Source: an uncultured Oscillospiraceae bacterium
GTDB taxonomy: Bacteria; Bacillota; Clostridia; Oscillospirales; Acutalibacteraceae
DNA: 64,000 nucleotides
Direction of reading: 5' to 3'
Assembly (NCBI GenBank): GCA_900541975.1
Contig: UQLR01000012.1
Span: 18,862 to 82,861, forward strand
In this document: positions 16,901-26,245 of the stretch, in pieces
Numbering within the stretch: the stretch's first letter is position 1
Layout: every line of letters starts with the position of its first letter
Notes under the pieces: model-generated
Told to the model about the DNA's origin: nothing
The model's input: only the letters and a program-made list of their open reading frames with translations
The model's database searches: none
Position numbers and translations under genes: made by a program

Positions 16901-19900
16901 AAAGCTTAATTTCGGGCTCTTTAAACTCGGTCTGTGAAAAGGCTTCTATCACTGCTGCTTCTTTTTCACCAAGCATTGAGATTTTACGTATTCTCTGATG
17001 CGGGTCGGCAATTATTTTTTCTACGACAACTGCAATTGCATTTGCAAACGCGGCCATCAGATTTTTGCTGTACAGCGCATCATTATACAAAACGTTTATA
17101 CTTTCCTGCCCATTATTCTTTTCAATATAAACGGCCGTTTTAAATTTAGCTCTTCTCTCTCCGATGGCGTCCTTTTCAATTTTTTGATGATCTATATAAA
17201 GATCTTCGGAAACTCCAAGCTGATATGCATACAGAATGTTTGGCGCATAATTGAATTTACGGCAAACATCCGCGTAAGGATAAATTTCATTTGAAACCGC
17301 GTCCATCAGAAGCTTCTTTGCAGCTTCAACAAGTTCCAAAGCGGTAATATCCCCTATTTCAAGCCCAATTGGCAATGTTTTTACAAACATACCAAAACAG
17401 TTGCGGAGCTTCATATCTGTCCGCCCATTGCTTATTGTGTTAATGTAGGCATTGCGGCTGTTTGTAAACCTCGACACAACATAAAGCATGGAAGCAAGGA
17501 AGAGGTGTGCCGGCGTAACACCAATTTCATTGCAAAATTTTGAAATGTGGTGCATATCAAAAGGAACAGAGAATATGACCGGCCTTCCGTTTTCGGGCAG
17601 GCCTCCCAAATCCGGGGTAATTTTATCGGCACTTTCGCACTTTGAAAGCATATCCGAAATATAAGTTTCAGCCGCCTTAAAAGCTGCACTCGACCTGTTT
17701 TCTGCTTCATCACGCACATAGTCGAAATAATCGTAGGTTTCACTTTCTATCTCTTTTCCCTCGTAAGCATCCTTTACAGCTTCTGCAAATAAACCGAAGG
17801 AAGCGCCGTCAAAAATAATATGGTGAAATTCGGCAAACAAATAAACGGCTTTTTCTGTTTCGATAACCTCCGCTTTAAAAAGCTGCGTATTCATCAACTT
17901 GTAAGGTTTTACAAAATCCGCCTTGTATTTTTCAATCGCACTTTCACGCATCTTTTTGACGGGTACGGTGAAATCGCCTGCATGCCGTTTGATTTGTACA
18001 ACATCGTCATTTTTCACACCGATGCGTGTAAAAATATATGGATGCGCGGACAGCACGTCGGTTACAGCCTTGGCAAGTTTTTCTGCACAGAAAGAAGCAG
18101 GAAACTCATAGTAAAAAGGAATATTGTAAAAGGTATCATACGGATGCTTCATACACTCTGAATATACGCCGTATTGGGTATAAGAAAGAGGCGCATATTC
18201 TTTTTTTGGGGGGGCTGCGGACATGCCGCCTCCGGAGTTTTTTTGTACAGCAAGAAGATTTTGCGCAATTTCAGATTCAAGCCATAACACAGAACATCCC
18301 TTCATCAGTGTTTGAATTTCTGCGTTGTACCCGAACGCCTTATTAAGCTCTACGGCAAGCTTGATTACAGTAAGAGACGTCATACCGCAATGCATAAGGT
18401 CTGCGGAAACGTTTATTTCCCTTGTACCAATAATTTTTTCTATAATATCCAATATTTTTTCCTGGAGCAAAGTCAGCGGATACCCTGTCTTCTCCGCAGT
18501 CGCTTCAACTGCTGCAGGCTGCATTTCCGGCAGTTTTCTTCTGTCGACTTTTCCATTTACATTAAGGGGAATGCTGTCAAGCTGCATAATCGCTTCAGGC
18601 ACCATAAAAGGCGGTTTCTTTTCTGCGATAAAGCGTTTGAGGCTGTTAATGTCAACCGTGCTGTCTGAAACAACATATGCAGCTATGTACTTTCCACCCG
18701 CCGGCTTATCTTTGGCAACAACGGTTGCATCCTGAATGCCGTCAAACTCCCGGATAACCGCCTCAACCTCAGTCAGTTCAATTCGGTAGCCGCGGATTTT
18801 GACCATTCCGTCACGTCTGCCTACATAGGCTAAATTCCCGTCGTTCATAAACCTAACAATATCGCCTGTATGGTAAAGAACATTATATCTTTTATGATGT
18901 TCAAAAGGATTTTTTACATATACCTTTTCTGTCTGTTCAGGACGATTCAAATAACCGCGGGATACAAGATCGCCCGCAACGCACAACTCGCCTACTGCTC
19001 CTGCAGGCAGCATTCTAAGCTGTTTGTCAACAACATACAGATGCGTGTTGTCAACAGCTTTTCCGACGGGAACCGGGTCATAATATTTGTCCACAGGAAA
19101 CGCGGTGGTTATAATGGTACATTCGGTCGGGCCGTAAAGATTAAAAAACTTCACACCTTCCACTGGCGTAAAAGGCACTAATTTTTCTCCGCCTGCACCT
19201 ATAATTTTAAGCGCAATATTCTCTATGGAAGTCATAAACGCCCTGCCAACCTGCGTTGTCATAAACATTTTGTCAATACCGTGTTTTGCACAGTAATCAT
19301 TTATCCACACCAAGTCCAGGCGCTTTTCTTCAGGAATAATATACTCTGTTGCGCCAGCAGACAAATATGGATAAATGTCTATCATATGGGCGTCAAAACC
19401 ATAGCTTGCGTATGCCGCCGTGGCGCTTTCATTGGTAATTTCAAAAATTTTATGTCCCCAATGAATAAAGTTCGTTATATTGCGGTGGTTAAGCATACAC
19501 CCCTTCGGCACGCCTGTAGAACCCGATGTATAAAGCAGGACAAACAAATCTTCCGGAGCCGGGCTTGGCAACGCAATATTGCAGGCAGGAAGACTTGCAA
19601 TCTCACTGATCTTCAGAATTTCCCCCTTAAAATCAGGGACAAGATGCAGCAGTTTTTCATCTGCAAGCATGATTTTCGCATTTGCATCCTTTATCATAAA
19701 CTGCAACCGTTCTGACGGATGCGTAGGATCAAGCGGTTCATACGCTGCACCCGACTTCAATACGCCGATAGCGCAGATTGTCATATACTCACAGCGCTCT
19801 ACAAGCACAGGAACAGCGTCTTCCGTGCCGTAGCCCTTGTCACGAAGATATTTCGCAATCTTGTCTGTTATTTCATCAAGCTCTTTATACGTGTAGCGGT

Positions 19901-22900
19901 TCTCTTTGAACACCAGTGCTGTTTTGTCGGGCCGAAGCTTTACCTGCTCATGAAATAAATCTATAAACCCAATACTGAAATCGCAGTTGGTTTCTGTCTG
20001 ACGATTTATTTCAAAAATTTTCTCCCTGCTGCGCGGGGATACAAGATCCATTTCAGAAAGCTTTGATTTTTTCATCATTTCACGAATGATCAGCACAAAC
20101 ATATCGGCAAAAGATTGGATGGTTTCCTGCTCATATAGATCGCTGCGATATTGAAATTCTATTTCAAATCCGCCGTGGCTTTTAAAGACCATAATGGAAA
20201 GGAGCGCTTGCGCACTGTTAACAGGAATACTTTCCATATCAAGCGTTTCTCCCGCAAGTTCAAAGCTGTTGAAGGTGTCGGACTGATATACAAACATAAT
20301 ATCCGTATCCAGCCCGTATTTTGTGGCGAGTTTTACAAAGGGGTAGCAGTCATTTTTGATGGAGGCGCGAAGGTTATTTTCCACAGACACAAGGTAATCG
20401 GCTACGGCGGCGTTTTCGTCAAACTTTGTGTATACAGGCAGTGTACGCACCATCATACCAATCGTGTTTTTCATACGTCCATCATGCCGCCCGTGGTTTA
20501 CGGTGCACACAACGGTCTCATCCTGTCCTGTAAATTTCGCCACCGCGTATTCACAAGCCCCCAAAAAGAGCGTATTTTCCGTGATACCTTTTGCTTTTAC
20601 AAAGCTGCTCACATTTTCATTTGACAAATCATGAGAGAGAAATCTTGTAAATCTCTTACACGGCTTGTTTTCAACCGTTTTGTCCTCCTGAAAATCTGCA
20701 ATCAGTTTGGAACTGACCTCCAGGCCGTTAAAGATGTTATCAAAATATCCCTCCGCTTTACTGTATTTTTCTGTTTCTTCAAGCCTTTGCTCATAAAGCG
20801 AAAGTGCAAATTGTCCAAAGCGTTCTTTTTCAATTTTTTGCCCGTTATATGCCAAAGAAATTTCATTGCAAATGACGGCTGCCGAAGTGCCGTCAAAAGC
20901 AATATGATGAAAATCCATTGCAAAACAATAGGCCGTTTCCGTTTCAAAGATGACAAAACGAAACAGCTGATCGCTTGTAAGATCAAAGGGTTGCACAAAA
21001 GCCTTTTTTGCACTGGCAAGCTCTGTGTCTTTGGTTGCAATAACCGGAATATCCACTGTTATAGCGCGCCTGCGCATCATTGGCGTACCTGTAGCGGTAT
21101 CAATCACAAAACAAAAGGCCTCGTGATTTTTCACCGCCTTTTCAACAGAGGAAATAAGGGTGCGAATATTGATTTTCGAGGTTTTGCTAAAAGTATAGCA
21201 GCAGGGCGTATTGTACATGGTTCCCTGGGGATTTCTGATGCAGGCAAGATAAACGCCCATCTGGCTTGGCGTTAACGGATACAGCTCCTGCGCAATATCC
21301 GCACAACCGGCAATCAGATCTTCATCTGCATTTACCAGATTTTCTGAAATATGCCTGGGTGTTTTATATTCAAAGATCATATCGGTTGAAAGCCCTGCCA
21401 TTTCACATGCATTCTGGAGCATCATAACCTTGATCGAATCACCGCCAAGATCAAAGAAGCTGTCGTTTATCCCAACCCTGCCGCAGTGTAAAACCTCCTC
21501 AAATTTTTCACAGAGCAGTTTTTCTGTTGCATTTTGGGGCGCAACATATTCTGCTTTATACACGGAAGCATCCGGTTTTTCCAGTGCAAGCCTGTTGATT
21601 TTTCCGTTTGCATTAAGGGGAAATTCCGCAAGCTTTACAAAGAACAGCGGAATCATATAATCAGGCAAAGCTGTGCGCAGATGGCTTTTAATGGTCTCAA
21701 CCGTTACGCTTTCGCCTTTAAAATATTCCACAAGGTAGTTCTGGCCATATTCGTTTACAAAAGACTTTACGACCGCTCTTTCAACACCGCTTATGTTCTG
21801 TGAGCAAACCTCAATTTCGCCAACCTCTACCCTCTGGCCATTAATTTTAACCATCCAGTCCTTTCGGTTGACATATACAATATTACCGTCGTCCAAACGT
21901 TTAACGATATCGTTTGTATGAAACAAAATTTTGTCAGCGTTGCACGTTGCATACGGGTTGGGCTGATATGCCTTTGCAGTCTGATCCGGAAGATTCAGGT
22001 ATCCGTCTGAAATAGCCCCGGCAACGCAAAGCTCGCCCTCCTCTCCATCTTTGACAGGTTGGCCGTTTTCATCCAGGATATAAACGCTTATACCGCTTAC
22101 GGGCTTGCCTATCGGTGTATTACCATAGTTTTTGTCAACCGTAAAGGCAAGCGCGAGCAGAGTTTCGCTTGCACCGTAAATGTTGATAATTTTATATGCA
22201 TCGCTGTATTGGTTGCAGAGCCTTTCTCCAACGGTTTTTACCGTTTTTAAAGTTTTGCTCTTGTTTTTGTAAACCTTAAGCTGGCCGGGATTGATATATG
22301 CGTTTGTAATGCCGTATTTTTCCATTGCGTTTTCAAGGAAACGAACGTCTTTTCTTTCTTCATCGTTAAGCATAACAATAGTTGCGCCGGCAAGCAGCGG
22401 AATATAGTTTTCCGGTACAGATACGGAAAAGCTATGCGTGATGGTGCTAAGACAAACATCCTGATCGGTGGTCTGCTCAATTTCAAGCTGTCTTACCAAG
22501 CTGTGATAAAGGGATTTCTGTGAATGAATGATCCCCTTGGGGTTGCCGGTAGAGCCGGACGTATAAATTACAAAGCCCCTGTCCGTACCGCAAAGCTCTG
22601 CAATTTCTTCATAAGGCGCGTTATTTTTACATGCAGCAACAAAATCTTCGTCAATTACAATGCTGCTTGCACAATCTTTTTTTATGTACGCAACCCTGTC
22701 CCTGGGATAATCTGTAATCAGCGGGGTAAATGCGCAGCCGGCCTTCATAATTCCAATTTCGGCCGCTATGTACTCGGTGCATCTTGGCATAAGCACAGGA
22801 ATAATATCGCCCTTTTTGCACCCCTTTTCTATAATTCCCCTGGCAATTTTCCCACTCAATTCATCAAGTTGCCTATAGGTAGTGATGCGTCTTCCACTGC

Positions 22901-22970
22901 GATCAATCAAAGCTGCTTTGTCTGCATACCTTGAAAAGGAATCCTTTAAACGGTTTATTAATATTTGCAT
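13980..22970 (-). CDS. Three-module nonribosomal peptide synthetase with terminal reductase
   Basis: The 2996-residue enzyme has the order A-T-C-A-T-C-A-T-R. A1 (about 1-475) begins at the N terminus with no starter condensation domain and has YTSGSTGNPKG; T1 has LGGDSIKV (Ser512). C1 carries HHIAFDG near 690. A2 (about 1010-1480) has YTSGSTGVPKG and FNLYGPTE; T2 has the variant CGMTSL (Ser1532). C2 has HHIIFDG near 1715. A3 (about 2040-2520) has YTSGSTGKPKG and INTYGPTE; T3 has LGGTSL (Ser2553). The end is a thioester reductase with GAVGFLG near 2636 and YTNAK. The product should be a tripeptide-like chain released as an aldehyde or alcohol. No epimerase is present, and no phosphopantetheinyl transferase is in the window. 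The exporter gene ends 21 bases upstream, so the two form an operon. The ribosome site is GGGGTGA. Confidence 0.93.
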   Translation of the reverse strand: MQILINRLKDSFSRYADKAALIDRSGRRITTYRQLDELSGKIARGIIEKGCKKGDIIPVLMPRCTEYIAAEIGIMKAGCAFTPLITDYPRDRVAYIKKDCASSIVIDEDFVAACKNNAPYEEIAELCGTDRGFVIYTSGSTGNPKGIIHSQKSLYHSLVRQLEIEQTTDQDVCLSTITHSFSVSVPENYIPLLAGATIVMLNDEERKDVRFLENAMEKYGITNAYINPGQLKVYKNKSKTLKTVKTVGERLCNQYSDAYKIINIYGASETLLALAFTVDKNYGNTPIGKPVSGISVYILDENGQPVKDGEEGELCVAGAISDGYLNLPDQTAKAYQPNPYATCNADKILFHTNDIVKRLDDGNIVYVNRKDWMVKINGQRVEVGEIEVCSQNISGVERAVVKSFVNEYGQNYLVEYFKGESVTVETIKSHLRTALPDYMIPLFFVKLAEFPLNANGKINRLALEKPDASVYKAEYVAPQNATEKLLCEKFEEVLHCGRVGINDSFFDLGGDSIKVMMLQNACEMAGLSTDMIFEYKTPRHISENLVNADEDLIAGCADIAQELYPLTPSQMGVYLACIRNPQGTMYNTPCCYTFSKTSKINIRTLISSVEKAVKNHEAFCFVIDTATGTPMMRRRAITVDIPVIATKDTELASAKKAFVQPFDLTSDQLFRFVIFETETAYCFAMDFHHIAFDGTSAAVICNEISLAYNGQKIEKERFGQFALSLYEQRLEETEKYSKAEGYFDNIFNGLEVSSKLIADFQEDKTVENKPCKRFTRFLSHDLSNENVSSFVKAKGITENTLFLGACEYAVAKFTGQDETVVCTVNHGRHDGRMKNTIGMMVRTLPVYTKFDENAAVADYLVSVENNLRASIKNDCYPFVKLATKYGLDTDIMFVYQSDTFNSFELAGETLDMESIPVNSAQALLSIMVFKSHGGFEIEFQYRSDLYEQETIQSFADMFVLIIREMMKKSKLSEMDLVSPRSREKIFEINRQTETNCDFSIGFIDLFHEQVKLRPDKTALVFKENRYTYKELDEITDKIAKYLRDKGYGTEDAVPVLVERCEYMTICAIGVLKSGAAYEPLDPTHPSERLQFMIKDANAKIMLADEKLLHLVPDFKGEILKISEIASLPACNIALPSPAPEDLFVLLYTSGSTGVPKGCMLNHRNITNFIHWGHKIFEITNESATAAYASYGFDAHMIDIYPYLSAGATEYIIPEEKRLDLVWINDYCAKHGIDKMFMTTQVGRAFMTSIENIALKIIGAGGEKLVPFTPVEGVKFFNLYGPTECTIITTAFPVDKYYDPVPVGKAVDNTHLYVVDKQLRMLPAGAVGELCVAGDLVSRGYLNRPEQTEKVYVKNPFEHHKRYNVLYHTGDIVRFMNDGNLAYVGRRDGMVKIRGYRIELTEVEAVIREFDGIQDATVVAKDKPAGGKYIAAYVVSDSTVDINSLKRFIAEKKPPFMVPEAIMQLDSIPLNVNGKVDRRKLPEMQPAAVEATAEKTGYPLTLLQEKILDIIEKIIGTREINVSADLMHCGMTSLTVIKLAVELNKAFGYNAEIQTLMKGCSVLWLESEIAQNLLAVQKNSGGGMSAAPPKKEYAPLSYTQYGVYSECMKHPYDTFYNIPFYYEFPASFCAEKLAKAVTDVLSAHPYIFTRIGVKNDDVVQIKRHAGDFTVPVKKMRESAIEKYKADFVKPYKLMNTQLFKAEVIETEKAVYLFAEFHHIIFDGASFGLFAEAVKDAYEGKEIESETYDYFDYVRDEAENRSSAAFKAAETYISDMLSKCESADKITPDLGGLPENGRPVIFSVPFDMHHISKFCNEIGVTPAHLFLASMLYVVSRFTNSRNAYINTISNGRTDMKLRNCFGMFVKTLPIGLEIGDITALELVEAAKKLLMDAVSNEIYPYADVCRKFNYAPNILYAYQLGVSEDLYIDHQKIEKDAIGERRAKFKTAVYIEKNNGQESINVLYNDALYSKNLMAAFANAIAVVVEKIIADPHQRIRKISMLGEKEAAVIEAFSQTEFKEPEIKLLHALFEKQAALHPDTTALVACDGRFTYSQLDKRANNIANNLIAKGIKNGARVVILLKRTSGFFAALFGILKAGCAFIPICPEYPQERIESIIEDSGAELVITFDKLLKRYDKAVDIKELEKGQNHAKPVVAISPEDLAYLIYTSGSTGKPKGVMLRHIGIANYLTDAEQNIQIRYVTENCKCYGSITTISFDMSLKETAGALCNGLTLAFASDEQAVNPAALARFFKENHVDAFNATPSRLLLYMELPEFAEAMKNCRVILSGGEKYPDKLLQVLRKETDAKIINTYGPTEITVSSNAKELTYASEISVGKPLLNYKEYIVDLDGNKLPVGVVGELLIGGPGVALGYNKLPEQTEKAFIRYESRRFYRSGDYAKWTDNGDVVILGRKDNQVKLRGLRIELGEIEKCLTNIAGIRSAVVVIKKLGNEDGICAYYTAEKKMDVHALKAEMQKTLTEYMIPASFNQLEEFPLTPNGKVNVQALCEPVLMDKADRRTEKPTTAIEKQFCRIFSEILDVAEVSATDNFFDLGGTSLNVTRVVIAASKHHYSITYGDVFENPTPRMLAKLAGGSQESGDSFDDFANYDYTAIHKVLEKNTLASFLNGERQTIGDVFLTGAVGFLGIHILYALLKNHSGKVYCLLRSKKDESALDRMKSIFFYYFEINIIEEYGDRVEIMEGDITDKSTFENLKGIRADTFINCAANVKHFSKGTDIEDVNYHGVQNILAFCKATGIRLIHVSTMSVGGMFVDKPGEVTHLKENLLYYGQVQGSKYTNAKFLAEREILENVAQGMNAKIMRVGTLAARESDGEYQINFTTNSFMGRLKSTFLIGCYPYEAMDMPFELSPIDYVAKAILLLAQAPRECTVFHPYNNHSLIMSDLYAEMNRAGLNVHPVENSAYAEAVNLAKEDPEKAKVLSSFIAYQNIAHGRKTYEVAKSNLLTMQVLYRMHFRWPVTSVGYMKRFLLNLQGLGYFEGKS

Positions 22971-22991
22971 TTTCTCACCCCATCATTTCGA

Positions 22992-24710
22992 TTAAACGAC
23001 TATTTTCATCTGATTCATGCCCAAAACGCGGGTATAATCAAAGCTTTTGCATATAGTATGATTGATTTCTTCTGTTTTTATTTCATAACCGTTGCTTCTT
23101 AATAAAACAATATAGTCATTTTTTTCACGATTCACTCTTATATCTGTTTCAACCAGCCTGCCTCTTTTTGCTCCCAACGCTTTTACAAAAGCAAGAACCT
23201 CTTTTGTTGCCAAAATAATTTTTTCCTTCGTCTGGTAATCTACAGCCGCAAGCTTTTCTGCCATATAAGACTCGATCTCTCCGTTGGGGAAAGCAGAATT
23301 TACCGAGAAAGACAAAACCTCATTTTCATCGTTGTTTTCAATCAGATAGATATTTTTATATCTGCCGTTTGACCTTTTAACCATAACAAATACCATAACG
23401 GCTATAAAAAGCAAAGTTCCATACTGTGCCGCCACAAGCGTAAGCCAAATCCCTGTAATACCGAAAATCTCACTTAACACATATGCACAAGGAACAATGA
23501 TGGCGATACCGTTTACAATGGAAATGGTAAGCGATAGAAACTTTTTCTTTGTTGCCATAAAGTAGTACATCAACAGAAAGGAAAGTGCAAGACCTGGAAA
23601 TGACAGAGAGCTTATCCGCAAAGCCGGAACGGCAAACAACATTTCCTGCGCCGTCTTGTCGCCAAACATCTGTGCAACAAATTCCGGCATGCCTTCAATT
23701 ATAAGCATGATCGCTACGCTTGCAGTCAACAAAATCAGCACGGCTTTTTTAAAAGCATACTGGATGCCGGTAAAATCCTTTTCCCCAAGCAGCACACTTA
23801 CGATTGGTATCATTGTCTGAGAAGCGCCCGTTACAAATGCAGATACAAATATCTGACACATGGAAATTACAGACATTGCAACCATACCGTTTTTTCCCGC
23901 CTCGTTTTGAACCATACTGTTCAGATAAAACATTTTAACCGTAATCAGCAGTGTTCCAAGCGCACCTGAAACACCTGTTGCAAACAGCAGCCCCAGCTTT
24001 ACAAAGAATTCTTTTATATTTTGAAAAACAGAAAAATCAAAATGAAGCGTATTTCTTCTATCTTTAAAATGTGTAAGCATAACAAAAAACGCAATTATGT
24101 TCCCAATTACTGTAGCAATGGAAGAACCGATAATCCCCATACGAAACGGCCCCATAAGCACAATATCCATAACAAGGTTTACTGCATTGGAAAGAATAAT
24201 CAGATTTGAGGCAAAGTTTGGCCTGCCGTCGCTTCTTATGCAATGCACCGCGCTTGGCAATAATAAGGAAAAAGGAGTTCCGGCGATTACGGGTATGTAA
24301 TACAGGAGCAGCTCGTTTTTAAGTTCAGGAATGGAAGTAAAAATGGACGCGATTGGATCAAGCAATAAAAACTGCACGGTCATAAGAACTGCGCTGAGAA
24401 ATAAAAGCGCGATAAACGCAACTGTAAACGTTTTGTCGGCGCTGGCCTTATCGTTTTTTCCTTTCGCATAGGAAATGATTGTAGATGCGCCCAGGCCAAA
24501 TAATATCGTCATAGAAAAGTAAAACTGTATAACAGGCGAAAGTAAATTGATCGCTGCCATGGATGTACTTCCCACCATATGCCCTACCAATATAGAATCC
24601 ACCATAACAGCAATATTATTTGCCATTGCAGTAAGTACCGTAGGTATAAAATATTCAAGATATTTTTTATTAATAATATTTCCGTTTCTTTTCAAAGCAT
24701 GCTCAGACAT
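22992..24710 (-). CDS. MATE-family exporter fused to a degenerate HATPase-like domain
   Basis: Residues 1 to about 430 form a 12-helix MATE transporter (FIPTVLTAMANNIAVMVDSILVGHMVG at the start, GASQTMIPIVSVLLG in the second half), which exports small molecules with Na+ or H+. The last 110-130 residues (from FPNGEIESYMAEKLAAV) resemble an anti-sigma-type HATPase domain: the KIILATKEVLAFVKAL helix corresponds to the N-box, but the Mg2+-binding Asn is replaced and no DxGxG box is clear, so it is probably not an active kinase. ATG 24710 is preferred over an upstream TTG at 24743. It precedes the NRPS by 21 bases and is the obvious product exporter. Confidence 0.85.
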   Translation of the reverse strand: MSEHALKRNGNIINKKYLEYFIPTVLTAMANNIAVMVDSILVGHMVGSTSMAAINLLSPVIQFYFSMTILFGLGASTIISYAKGKNDKASADKTFTVAFIALLFLSAVLMTVQFLLLDPIASIFTSIPELKNELLLYYIPVIAGTPFSLLLPSAVHCIRSDGRPNFASNLIILSNAVNLVMDIVLMGPFRMGIIGSSIATVIGNIIAFFVMLTHFKDRRNTLHFDFSVFQNIKEFFVKLGLLFATGVSGALGTLLITVKMFYLNSMVQNEAGKNGMVAMSVISMCQIFVSAFVTGASQTMIPIVSVLLGEKDFTGIQYAFKKAVLILLTASVAIMLIIEGMPEFVAQMFGDKTAQEMLFAVPALRISSLSFPGLALSFLLMYYFMATKKKFLSLTISIVNGIAIIVPCAYVLSEIFGITGIWLTLVAAQYGTLLFIAVMVFVMVKRSNGRYKNIYLIENNDENEVLSFSVNSAFPNGEIESYMAEKLAAVDYQTKEKIILATKEVLAFVKALGAKRGRLVETDIRVNREKNDYIVLLRSNGYEIKTEEINHTICKSFDYTRVLGMNQMKIVV

Positions 24711-25094
24711 TCTTTCAATACCCCGTTTGCTCCATTTGTACAATTTATAAAATCATTATACATTTCATACATTCAGCAGTATTACTTCACCCACGTATAA
24801 ATTCACTGCGCATTGAACACATAAACGCAATAAAAATTCAGGTGTAAATCTTCTGCTTTCTTTTACAGCGTTTTGGCAGCACAATTTTCTGGCCGTGTTC
24901 CAAGAAAATCTTTTTTTACAAATCGTGCAGTTCAAATACTGCCCGCTGCAGCATTGCCAAAATTTGAAACAGCCAATTTGCAGCAACTACACACAAAACT
25001 TTATGTTTATAATAGCATACTGTATTTTTTAAATCTACAGTTCGTTACAAACAAGCTAAAAAAGGCGCAAACGGTATACAAAAATGCACATCGT
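24711..25094. other. Intergenic region upstream of the NRPS operon
   Basis: AT-rich non-coding DNA. A TATAAT on the minus strand near 24757-24762 (ATGTATAATG) is a candidate -10 box for the MATE-NRPS operon, but no good -35 sits at the right distance. No other feature was recognised. Confidence 0.4.
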
Positions 25095-25532
25095 TTACGC
25101 TACTTTTTCTGTGCTCCAGCCCCGCCATTGCGCATTGTAGCCTGTAGGCACCCTATCGCTTTCGCCGCCTAGCTTTAACGACTGCCACACTTTTTCATCT
25201 AAGGCGCCATAAAGATTTTTTTCTGTTTCACTTTTCAAATAGGCATTCAGGCTGCTTACAATTCCTTCCATGTAAAATGCATCGTAGTCGCAAAATTCCG
25301 CACTGTCGTCAATATTTGCCATTGCAATAATGTCCGCCTGTTCCGCATTGGCTTGCATTTTTTGCACAGCCTCCTGATATTTTTTACTGTAGGATGTAAC
25401 ATCGCGTTTTTTCTCTGTTGCCGCCATCGATCTTTCAAGCATAACCACTTTACCGTCTGCATTTACAGGATTGCATCCGGCTAAAAAAAGAGCAACGATC
25501 AACAAGATCATCAAACAGGCCGCGCTTTTCAA
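25095..25532 (-). CDS. Small lipoprotein of unknown function
   Basis: The 145-residue product has a lipoprotein signal: Lys2, a hydrophobic core and lipobox LFLAGC, with Cys20 as the lipidated residue. The mature part is hydrophilic, with a helical stretch (SYSKKYQEAVQKMQANAEQ) and no recognised domain. The start is TTG at 25532; the only internal ATG would remove the positive charge of the signal peptide. It stands alone between the NRPS operon and a long gene-free stretch. No function can be assigned. Confidence 0.6.
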   Translation of the reverse strand: MKSAACLMILLIVALFLAGCNPVNADGKVVMLERSMAATEKKRDVTSYSKKYQEAVQKMQANAEQADIIAMANIDDSAEFCDYDAFYMEGIVSSLNAYLKSETEKNLYGALDEKVWQSLKLGGESDRVPTGYNAQWRGWSTEKVA

Positions 25533-26087
25533 CTTTTTTCTATCCGTTTTTTACAATTTATATACCTTCTGATTCTTTATCGTTTATTTTTCACAGAAAT
25601 ATATAAACATAATGACGATTTACAAATATAAAATCAACTGTTCTGTGATAACTGGCTATTTTTTGTTATAATTTGTTTTTTATTAAATTTTTCAATCTAT
25701 TCATGCATAAATTGAGAATATAAAAAACTCTTTTTGGCTCACCTATTATACTGTTCGTTTTTCAACGGCATACGGTTTTTTCTCGCATTTTGCCATACAA
25801 TAATCAGGGACAATACAACGTTTTATAGAAATTTGCGGTTTTCAGGGTCGGGTGTTCTTTTAAAAAAAGAGGTATGCATACACTTTTGTACGGGCCTTTG
25901 TTCATACTGTCTTTTCGCCATTTTCCACCCCGCTTTCTATGGTAGCATAGTTATGTTTTGCCATGCGTAAAAATGCCACCATTCAATGCAACAAACAATT
26001 TGCAGAATTTATGCCCATTATAAAAAACTTTTGTAGGATACAACTAAATATTAACTAAATTCTTTGTAATTTAAATTTGTAAATCTA
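25533..26087. other. Gene-free AT-rich stretch
   Basis: About 550 bases between the divergent lipoprotein and glgB genes. A short frame at 25734-25970 has no ribosome site and a composition unlike a protein. No RNA gene or repeat was recognised. The two flanking genes presumably take their 5' regions from here. Confidence 0.4.
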
Positions 26088-26116
26088 TTGAAATTACACT
26101 TAAAAATTGCTATTAT
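26088..26116 (+). promoter_or_regulatory. Promoter of the glycogen operon
   Basis: TTGAAA (26088-26093) and TATTAT (26111-26116) are spaced by 17 bases. It leaves a leader of roughly 120 bases before glgB; no riboswitch structure was seen in it. Confidence 0.65.
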
Positions 26117-26245
26117 ATTCTAGAGGGATTGTTATATATTGGCAATTTTATGCAAAAATTTGCTTTTGTGCAATATTTTGTCGAGCATGGTTACATCTGC
26201 TTATGCTTGTAATTTATGATAGCAAATGCGGAAGGAGAACGGATA

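Noticed and set aside
20631..21275. 214-residue plus-strand frame inside the NRPS gene
   Set aside because: Antisense to intact NRPS motifs; many similar frames occur along the same gene.
25734..25970. 78-residue frame in the region before glgB
   Set aside because: No ribosome site and a Cys/Phe-rich translation typical of AT-rich non-coding DNA.
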